From Diorhabda sublineata (Eukaryota; Arthropoda; Insecta; Coleoptera; Chrysomelidae): a stretch of 64,000 nt of DNA. Positions 55,314-64,000 of this stretch are shown one piece after another (positions within the stretch are counted from its first letter, which is position 1; each line of letters begins with the position of its first letter). The notes beneath the pieces are model-generated. The model was given only the letters and a program-made list of their open reading frames with translations. It did no database searches and was not told the DNA's origin. The stretch is taken from the NCBI RefSeq assembly GCF_026230105.1, contig NC_079474.1, positions 22,028,794 through 22,092,793 of the forward strand, in the 5' to 3' direction. Both the position numbers and the translations under genes were made by a program.

Positions 55314-56285
55314 TTGTGTGTGTCAGCTCCGACGCACGACTGGAGTTTACTCCTTAAGTTCGATAGTCTAAACCAGACACAAAAAGAGTTTATTTAACTT
55401 AAAAAAGATTGATACTGTATAAATGGGTAAAATTCAACCGACTTTAAGAAAATTGATAAAGAAAGGTTTTTATAAACATTTTTTTTAAATTATTATAATA
55501 AATTTTTTATTTAAAATATAATATTATCTTAATAATTAACAAAAATGGTTATAAAAAGATAATTATGTCACTAAATCTTTTACATACAATTAATTATAAA
55601 TAGTACATGAAAATTATTTAAATAAGCTAAAAAATAACTTTTCGAAAGAAAATTATATAAAAACATTATTATAATGAAAAAATATTGTCGATTTTTCTGA
55701 TAATATTATCGAATTATTGACTACAGTTGTAGTATTAAAAATTATTTATAAAATAAATCATAATAACGTGGAAGAATTTATAGACATCGACAAAAAAATT
55801 AATTTTTGGTTAGGTTAGAAATTTTCTATTTTATGTGGATGCGCTCGATAATTCATATTGGGTTGATTATCTACTTTTCTGTGTTGTTTTCAAATATATA
55901 TTTATATGAACTACATCGATAATTATTAAAATATTTAATAAATACAAATTGCACATGCTCATACATATAATACATGAATTATAACGTACCTTGCAACCAC
56001 GTGTTTGTTAGATGTTCCGGCAATATCATCTACACCTCTTTCTGCCATAGTTATTTGAAAATACTTTCAGTTCACTTTAGCGGAACACAATGATAAAAAT
56101 TAAAACTTCACAATGACAGCAATATAAGTATGTCGACACTGACAAATTAGAAAGTTGCGCACCATAGGATGTGCACCAAAAACGTAACGAGGTCATTCAT
56201 CGATAGATTTTACTCCTCACATTTTTCTCATACCGGGCCCCTTATATATGCAAATCGATTCTTAAGGAGTAAACTCCAATAAACT
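55314..56285. repeat. Non-autonomous TIR element, copy 2
   Basis: Inverted ends TGGAGTTTACTCCTTAAG at 55341-55358 and 56261-56278, perfect here. Same outer flank and same right-hand ~430 bp as copy 1 (14034-14733), but with a different, longer AT-rich middle (~55440-55850) and a ~20-bp deletion near 56117. No ORF. Confidence 0.7.
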
Positions 56286-56871
56286 CCAAAAATTTGCTAC
56301 ATCATTTAATGCGTGGAGTTCATTATTAGAGATAATTGTTTCTTTTAAAAACAGTCACAGTAACGTAACTATCGGATTTAAATCAAGATTAACTATGAAA
56401 TGGGTGCCCCATAAACAATTCACAGATGAAATTGGCCACTTGAATGTTCTTGAAAATGGAAGTGCTAAATTAATTGCTCTAATTCTTCAGTTCAATTCCA
56501 ATTCTTCAGACAATAGTTGCACCAAAAGATGAACTAATTCTGGCAGTTTATAGTGAATGTGTAGTGAAAATTTAAGAAAAACTAAAAACTGTTTTCTTGT
56601 TAATAAGGCAAGCCAAACTTTTACAGAATTTAAATCCAATTTTTCAATTACATGATTATTCTGGGTTTTTCCCTAGCGGAAATGGTGAATCATCCGAATT
56701 GGATAAATTAGATCCTCATCTTTGATAAATCATTTCATTTTTAAATGTTGGTTGTTACCTATATTTTCCAGAAAAATGTTGTTAAAGTTGTGCGGTTGTA
56801 TACAGTTATAATTAAGTTGATTTCTTAGTATTGATCAACGCAATTTGCGTTAATATTTACGTTTAAATATA
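56286..56871. other. No recognisable feature
   Basis: A possible decayed ORF in scattered frames, with nothing I can name. Confidence 0.35.
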
Positions 56872-57766
56872 CGAGGGTGAATCAAATATAAACGAGACTT
56901 TTGGACCTGCGCGCGCAATAGTGATAGAAGAACGTTCCGCTGTTATTGGCTGTTAGGTTGGTTTGTCAGGAGTGGGGGAAGCACGTGACTCATCATCATA
57001 GACTCGCTCAGTGTCCATCGTTACGATGTCCGAGCAGGAGGTACCTCCCTCTATTGCGCAACGTATTGTTATAAAGTTTTTAGCTGCAGAAGGTGTAAAA
57101 CCGGCCGAAATCTTGAGAAGATTGACTGCACAGTTCGGGGAAAAGACGCTGTCGCGAGCTAGAGTGTTTGCTTGGCATAAACAGTTCGTGGAGGGCCGTG
57201 AACGTGTTGAAAATGAGAGCCATGACCGCAGACCCCGCACCAGCATTACAGCGGGCAACATCGACAGTGTTCGTCAACTTGTTGAAGATGATAGGCGTCT
57301 AACAACTTCGGATATTGCAATTGCGATATGCAAGACTTGCATATCGCCGCAAAAGACGACACCTTCCAATGAGAAAAGTGATTCTCCTCCATGACAATGC
57401 TCGCCCCCATACGGCAGCCCTGACAGTACAAAAATTGGAGCAACTGGGTTGGGAGACACTGGAACACCCTCCATACAGTCCAGACCTGTCTCCCTGCGAC
57501 TTCCATGTCTTTGGTCCTCTCAAGGATGCTTTGGGAGGGCAAAAATTCTACAGCAATAATGAGGTTGAAGCATATGTGCGCCATTGGCTACAAACACGAC
57601 CTGACTCTTTTTACCTGGAAGGAATTAAGAAATTACCTATATGCTGGGAGAAATGTGTTTCTAAATCAGGAGATTATGTAGAAAAATAAACTATGATTGT
57701 TTGTGCGTTTAAAATCAAAATAAATATTTTAAAAAATAAGTCTTGTTTATATTTGATTCACCCTCG
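56872..57766 (+). mobile_element. Internally deleted mariner with near-perfect 29-bp ends
   Basis: The left end begins CGAGGGTGAATCAAATATAA and runs 29 bases; the right end is its inverse with one mismatch. TA flanks both ends (56870-56871 and 57767-57768). The length is 895 bp against ~1.3 kb for a full mariner. The good ends imply a young, non-autonomous deletion derivative that could still be moved by a transposase acting in trans. Confidence 0.88.
57026..57689 (+). pseudogene. mariner transposase, N- and C-terminal parts joined by deletion
   Basis: The ATG at 57026 opens an N-terminal helix-turn-helix half (VIKFLAAEGVKPAEI, FAWHKQFVEGRERV, then a DNA-binding linker with DDRRLTTSDIA) to about 57320. 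After a junction, the second half continues in another frame: KVILLHDNARPHTA (second Asp), PPYSPDLSPCDFH (third Asp) and SGDYVEK to a TAA at 57687-57689. Roughly 140 residues between the halves, including the first catalytic Asp block, are absent, so no active enzyme can be made. The junction coincides with the palindrome GATATGCAAGACTTGCATATC (57329-57349), a 10-base arm on each side of one base. Confidence 0.85.
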
Positions 57767-57768
57767 TA

Positions 57769-59299
57769 TTTTGTGTTGTAGGTAAATCTTTGAAGTAATT
57801 AAAATGTGTAATATTTACATATACGTATCATATTAATTAACTAAAATATCATTTTTTATAACCTCAAAGTAGAGTATGGAAAATGATAATAAAGAAGAAC
57901 TGAAATCTGAATTATTTATTATGGAAAGTAGGAATGAAGACTGGATTATTTAATTGTCCTGAGTTAAATGTTATACGTACTTTTCTATGTATTACAGTTT
58001 TCTATGTACATGCAATTAAAAATTCAATATCTAATTAATAAATACACATTTTCCGAATGTGTATTCGAATATTTTTGTATGTAAATTTTCATTCAATGGC
58101 TATTACTTTAATGATAGTCTGGAAAAATAGTTAAGGAAAGTTATTTGTTGTATTAATTTTTACAATATGAAATAAAAAAATAGTAACATACTCAAATCTC
58201 TTTATTTAATACTTTACATTATAATTTCAAAACTAACAAATGAATATAAATCCAATTTATTGTAAGGGAATCTTGTCAATGTGTTATAGTGATATAGATA
58301 ATATAATATAATAATAGAAAAAAATAGTGAATAAAACAAAAGTCCATCCAAATTTTATCAAAAAAATTTTCTGAACAAATATCAATTTTTGGTATCAACA
58401 TTTTAATGAAACAATTAATGAAACACCAAATCCAATTTTCTGAAGTTTCTTGTAATCGAAGAATGTTATTGTTAATTAATATCAATATCAAAATAAATAA
58501 ATAATATGCAAAAAATAGATCATAACAAAGCTCAATTTGAATTTTTTTCGAGTAAATTTCAATTTCATGAAAATTATTTACAGTTTGAATGAACATTTTA
58601 TTGACATGAAATTAATCCATCAATAATAATATTATTCTACCAATGAACAAATACTATTTCAAAAGTACCTACCGAGACGCAGCGCAGCGCATGCGCAAGT
58701 TGAACAAGGAGGGACGGACCCGTTTGACATTTATCCACTCGTCAATTTCATAACATTGTAAAAAACTGATACAACGAACTCAAAGTTCCCCGAAACTGAC
58801 TAAAGGACAAACTCTGTAACATATCGTGATTGAGGTATATTTGTGTATTAGCATGATTAGCTCTAGTAAAATACTATATGATGATTTGTAAACAATTTGT
58901 ACCCGTTGTATTCTGACCAACGCTTTAAGAAGACTCGTATGAAACTACGTATATATACTCCAATAAAACATCAATCAACTTAGATGACCTTGAAAGACAT
59001 GCTAATTTTAACACAAATTCTTCGTAGACGAAGCATATCGAAGTAAATGACGGTTTTTTGCATGAAAGAGGCATTGGGTAACGTACAAGACGTCTACTTC
59101 GAAAGGTACACTACATTTATTTGTCAGAAGTCATCAAAAAAATCTGCAAGATATTTAAGAAGTGAATAATTTTTTAGTGCCTTTATTTGACTTTTTTGTT
59201 CTCCCATCTCAAAAACAAGCTTTGTGGTCAACGTTGTTCAATACCATAAAAAGCAACTTAATTGAAATGCATATTATGGAGCTATCTGTGAGAAGCCGC
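57769..59299. other. No recognisable feature
   Basis: AT-rich. A GC-rich GCAGCGCAGCGCATGCGC run is at ~58680-58697. The 106-codon minus frame (58276-58596) is hydrophobic, with no family match. Confidence 0.4.
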
Positions 59300-60605
59300 G
59301 TCCCCACTTGACAAACAATGGACAAACATTTGTCGAAAATTTCGACAAACTTTTTTGTTTGACAAACAATGTTGGCCCGTGTTTTTGATATGGACGTTAT
59401 CCCAACAAACATTTCATGTATGGAAGAAAAAGGGGCCGCCATTTTTGTTAGTCTACAATGTTCCAGTGCTAGATCGAACATTGTTTGTCAGTGATTTCCC
59501 CTACCATCTGTTTGGTTTGTTTTAGTGTATTTTGAGGTGGTTTTCTGGCATAATTTTTGGATATAAACATTATGATTTGTATTTTTTTATTGAAAATATT
59601 CAGTGGAAAAGTGTGGTTTTGGAGGCAGGAGAATTTGATAAGGCTAATTAACGTTTACGAAAGTAAACTTTTACCGTGGGACCCTAATAATGATGATTAT
59701 AGAAACAAAATCAAAAGAAGAGATGCATTAGATGACATTGCAAAATATTTAGGTGTAAATTAAAAGAAATATTGAAACTCTTCTAGTGCAATATAGACGA
59801 GAGAAAAAGTTAGTAGCAACAAATTGCAAGTCCGGGATGGGGGCAACAGAAAAAAAGAAGCCTTGGTGGGGATTAACTTATTTTAATTTTTTGGCTGACA
59901 AATCAACACCCCGGTAAACGTTTTCCAGCGTTGTATCAGACCAATTGGAAAATAGCAAGTCAAGTGGGATCGCCATCCATTATCACCGGTGTGGGATCGT
60001 CAGAAAAAAGCTTCACGAGTGGCATGCCGTCGACTAATTCTAATAAAAAGCCTAGCAAGAGGTAAGCTTCAGAAGAAGCTTACATGATAATGAAAGAAAA
60101 CTATGAGGGAATGAACAAAGAGAGAGATGAACAATCTGTTTATGGTGAAAACGTAGCCATCAGATTAAGGAAAATGAAAAATCCAAAGAGACAGACGATC
60201 TTGAACGCTGATTGCTAGGCAAAAATTAGTATTTCGTTTACTTATCATTAGACCTATAATCGATATTAACAATTCAAAATCCCCATTTGACATTCTCTAA
60301 AAATTTGTAAACAAACACCCGGCTGTTGAATTATTTCGGAAATCATCACCACTATATTCATAACACCGTAAAAACAATTGTCTCTGCCACCATCGACGAG
60401 AACGAGGTTCTTTCATTAAAATATAAGCTGCTGCAATGCAGGCCAGACGACGGCGGCGGTTCAAATCGCAATTGTTTGGTGAAAATGTTTGTCAAACAAT
60501 TGTTTGTTGAAATAAGAAATGTTTGTTTAAACTGCACTTTAATCAACGTTTTTGACAAACTTGTTTCCCCATTGTTTGTCCAATGGATGCGCACCTTGAG
60601 TCATA
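59300..60605 (+). mobile_element. Harbinger-like element candidate with GACAAACA-rich ends
   Basis: The left side (59300-59390) has several GACAAACA words in a row; the right side (60470-60595) has the inverted TGTTTGTC words in a similar pattern. Aligned inverted, both read (G)ACAAACAATGG..AAACA..TTTGTC. They enclose a MADF-domain relic. MADF/Myb-type proteins are the second ORF of PIF/Harbinger transposons, which suggests the class; no transposase nuclease is present. Confidence 0.45.
59557..60230 (+). pseudogene. MADF-domain protein relic
   Basis: The open start (59557-59763) contains ENLIRLINVYESKLLPWDP and a RDALDDIAKYLGV segment, the first two helices of a MADF (Myb/SANT-like) domain. 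After a stop, other frames continue with VQYRREKKLV, KKPWWGLTYFNFLADK (domain end), a Ser-rich linker and, at ~60130-60215, SVYGENVAIRLRKM, resembling the C-terminal BESS-like helices. Family members bind DNA or the transposase partner. It is broken by at least three frame changes or stops. It could alternatively be a retired host MADF-BESS gene. Confidence 0.65.
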
Positions 60606-62869
60606 GTTGAAAAAAGGTTCTTCAATGATTAATTTAAACGTATGGAAAACTGTACCAATACTATCTAGTTTTGACCATTAATAGTTATGTGAGATTATAT
60701 GCAGAAAACGTTCTGATATTTCTAAATTGATAGCCAGTATGAAGTGGGATCTTCAGTAAAACAGAAAACTAGTTTAGTTAGCTTGATCATGCAGCTGGTA
60801 CTATTGGTGATGGTACCATAATATTTTATGTTCATTGTTATTTGAATACCGATATAAAAGAATCTGTTGGCAAACTGATGAATATAATAAAGAAATGTAT
60901 TTATCACTCAATGGCTTTCAAGCGTCGTATGTTCTGTGTCGGGTTTATTGTTGACGTTATTGAGATAAGTATATAGCATTAGAGTGGAAAAAAATTGTTT
61001 GTAAATTATTTTCAACAAGTAACACGGATAAATGGGTTGCTAGATACCTTTTAAAAATTCTTTTCAAAACAAATGACTATTATGAAATGCGCAATTCAAA
61101 TTTTTGGGGGAAATTAACTGCTTTTTTAAAATAGTATCTTATATTTTGGCGATTAAATTGAACGGCCAAAAGATATTCATCATCAAAGTTTCATGTGTAC
61201 TGATATTGACATACAAATTTTTTCATTATCGTGTCATTAATATAGGAATATGAAAATTTTTTTTTGAAATTTTTTAACTCAGTTTCAAATTGACATAAAA
61301 AACGTTTTTATTCGCATTTATTCCTACAAACATTTGTATTGGGCATGATAGTTATGATGATAGTTATCTATTATCGAGTTATAAAATTCATAATCAAAAA
61401 TGAAATTTGTTTTAAAATAATCAATATCATTGAAATAGTGATATTTACGGAAAAAATATAAGATACCTTTTTTGTAGGGTATTCAATTTCTTACGAAATT
61501 CTCCCAGAACATTTTTCTGTATACAATAAGAACAATAAGAATTTTTTCTATCGGGCCATGAAAAAAATAGAAAAATTCGATTCGGGAGATAGTCCTATTC
61601 AAATTAGTAGCTTATATTTGGTGAAAACTTTTGTAAAGTGTCTAGCAACCCAAATATTGAATTTCTGACCCACCCTCTATAGTATGGTAGAAGAAAATAT
61701 TTGTTATTGAGATGCTATAATTAGCAAAAGAAGTTAAGTTTAAATAATCAATTTCACGACCAAGTCAGTATATTTGATTTTTATGATAGGACAGTGAATA
61801 CTCTGGATTTTGTTGATGCCAGGAATTTTGTCTGACTCCCAATTCAATTTATTAATATCTTCCTTTTCATTTTTAACGTAGGATTTCTCACAAAAACAAT
61901 CCTATTACCACTGAAATATTATTCAAATTTAGGTTGCTTCCACTGCAAATTTTAAATTCACATTCAAAGATGCACTGTAACTTTTTTTTCTAATAATTTG
62001 AAAATAGTTCGATCAGAACTATTTAAAATAAAACTAAGGACACAAAACAATACGCGTACATTTGTTTTGCATTGATAAGTCTAGAACAAATTCATTTATT
62101 TCCGTATGAACATACATAACACATCAACTAATAAGTGTAATTAATCAACCAATGTAATTTTCCTCAAGAGAAATACAATCATTCCAACACTTCTCTAACT
62201 TCTCGCCGTGCTTGTAGGAGGATTCGTCTTTTGCCTCAAAATAGGCTTCAGTTTCAGCAATTGCTTCTTCAGAGCTGAATTTCTCACCGGCGATCGTTCG
62301 ATCATTCACTATACGTTAGATGAGGAAGCAATTTAGTGATATTATATAATATCATTCTAAGTTGTATATTTGTGGAATGAATATCAAAATATTCATGATG
62401 AAGGTGATCTATAGATCAATATAAATAAGCAAATTGTCAGTGTCAATATCATACTTTGATCAAGATTAAAAGAAAAGTTGAAATGTCAAAATTTATGTTT
62501 CTTTTAAAAACTATCAAAAAACTAATTTTGAAACAGAAGTGTCCTAAAATCAAGAACATTTAGAAGCATTAATATATAACAAGGTCTAAGAAATAAGACA
62601 TTGAAGATAGCATTTGTTTTTTCAAAATATGAATAAATTACACTAAGGTTATTTGAATCAGTTTTCTTTTTAATGCATTGATCATTTTGGGCAACATATG
62701 TTGTTTCTTAAAAGAAACGTTTTTTGTAGTTTTTTTCGGTTGTCAAAATTTTGGCAGATTCATAATTCATATTGTATCCTTCATGATATACGCGAGTCCC
62801 TAATGAACATCTATCAGGATATATATAATCTGCTATCACTCTTGTGAGAAGTTATCCGACTTTTTCGAC
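60606..62869. other. No recognisable feature
   Basis: AT-rich, no ORF above 61 codons, no repeat paired in the window. Confidence 0.4.
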
Positions 62870-63170
62870 TGACCACTGTACTTTTTGTCACAATTTAAAC
62901 AAGGGATTTCATATACTGTGTTAGGCGATTTATTGATTGGTGTTTTATCTTTTACTTTAGTAAAACTTGATTAAATATCAAGTGTTTGACTGCACGCTAT
63001 TTTAATATTGTGTTGTTTAAAGATTCCAGAAAGTTTAGGAGTAACTGATTTTATATATTGTAAAGGTGTATAAATAGTTGAAATAGAAATGTTAGAAATG
63101 ACGTTTGAAAATGATGATTCGATGTTCGTGTCAATTATACAAAATTCGTTTCAAAAGATATGGAGGATAT
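62870..63170 (-). pseudogene. Penelope-like element C-terminal fragment
   Basis: Minus-strand translation reads YTPLQYIKSVTPKLSGIFK, then FTKVKDKTPINKSPNTVYEI, PCLNCDKKYSGQSKK: the linker and start of the GIY-YIG nuclease (family: C-NC-K-YIGQT). A stop precedes SSFTKVK and the nuclease is cut short. It is the second Penelope relic in the window, opposite in strand to that at 5880-9035. Confidence 0.65.
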
Positions 63171-64000
63171 GAGTTTTCATAAAATCTCCATTTTTGGTTA
63201 ACATTTCCCAAAATTTGGTGTATCGTCGTTCATCAGAATTATCTCTAGAACTTTGTCTATGTTGATATTTATTATAAATCCATATGAAAATATTGAAATT
63301 TTCTTAGGATAGTATTCTAAGTTATCAAGTGATAGTGCCTTTCTTCTCAAATAATATGTAATAATGTTTTCACTCACTGTCATATTGTACCCATTATTTG
63401 TCGATCGGCACTCGTATGTGGTTTATAGAGAACATGTACATCAACCACTTTGTTTCTAATCTTACGGATTCAGCAACAAATTTATTGGGTTTAAGAAGTT
63501 TGCACCCGGAACCATTTTTATAGAGACTACTCAAAAATTACAAACGCATCACAAATTGAAAAATATTTTATAAATTGTAACCACTACTCAACGGGGGAAA
63601 GTACTGGATAATTGATAAAGTCGCATTAAGCAATACCAGAATTTTTCTCTTATTATCTTGAAATGCTAAGTAATGATCCTATATTGGAACAGATACATAC
63701 ACATTGTTTTCATCTTTTCCATAATATCAATATCGAATTATATTGGTCTTAATTGAGAACCCCCTTTTTGTAATATGCCGTTATTACTCTAGACCTTTCG
63801 ATATTTTTTGGGTGGCTTCATAATTCCTTTGTTTGATAGTTTGACTACAATTCATAATGTAGAAACACAGCTTTCCAGTTCTTTGTGTAATTTTACAACG
63901 CTCTGATCAAAATCATTCGTGTTTAATTTTTTATGTTTTATCATTTTTTCAAACATCGATTTTTTTATGCATACTCAGATTTTTTTAATTATTCCAAACT
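63171..64000. other. Probably older Penelope-derived sequence
   Basis: Minus-strand frames here (for example 63198-63383, 61 codons) could be the decayed RT region of the same element, but no RT motif is certain. Confidence 0.3.

Noticed and set aside
56953..57584. Minus-strand frames over the mariner at 56.9-57.6 kb
   Set aside because: They are antisense to the recognisable transposase halves.
1..64000. tRNA genes
   Set aside because: I looked for T-arm (GGTTCGAATCC-like) words with matching acceptor stems and found none; the tRNA-Ser match at 33810 is a primer site.

Overview
The window is AT-rich eukaryotic DNA, almost certainly from an insect. The evidence is errantivirus-type gypsy elements with env genes, Tc1/mariner and pogo-like transposons with TA target duplications, RTE-like and Penelope-like retroelement remains, short TTAGG arrays, and a possible Osiris-family exon. 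A beetle or similar holometabolan is plausible, but the sequence does not fix the order. There are no bacterial-type operons, and I saw no tRNA or rRNA genes and no CRISPR array. Most recognisable coding sequence belongs to transposable elements; host genes are sparse.

Layout. 1-2214: the 3' end of one errantivirus-like element, with a broken pol tail, an open env and the start of a 3' LTR. 2220-2960: a decayed DDE transposase. 3691-4114: a foldback/MITE candidate. 5880-9035: a Penelope-like element split by a pogo/Tigger-like transposon (6377-8580). 10130-13000: a 5'-truncated LINE. 14034-14733: a TIR element with a second copy at 55314-56285. 16248-16786: a MITE carrying a telomere-like tract, with an inverted second copy at 41831-42320. 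17640-18410: a transposon ORF interrupted by a small RTE insertion. 20020-21729: a mariner-superfamily element with long inverted ends. 22697-23200: a 24-bp minisatellite of 21 units. 23721-24896: a Tc1-like element with both ends.

26491-34045 (minus strand) is the highlight: a structurally complete errantivirus-like provirus. It has 218-bp LTRs that look identical, a CTCT target duplication, a tRNA-Ser-type primer site, open gag, pol and env, a candidate -1 frameshift heptamer, candidate env splice sites and a polypurine tract that overlaps the env stop codon. It sits beside and probably inside an old Tc1-like relic.

From 36 kb onward there is a mariner relic (36488-37329), a possible Osiris-like host exon (38511-38813), an RTE fragment with its target duplication (40080-40852), another mariner-superfamily relic (45170-46010), a plausible host gene for a secreted or membrane protein (46083-46760, minus), a Penelope-type terminal motif (50100-50210), a DDE relic (53270-54110), an internally deleted mariner (56872-57766), a MADF-domain/Harbinger-like relic (59300-60605) and a Penelope GIY-YIG fragment (62870-63170).

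The coherent genetic system here is the provirus. Gag builds the particle, Pol is made by frameshifting from the Gag reading frame, and Env is probably made from a spliced message. All identifications were made by eye from motifs; no database search or alignment program was run.
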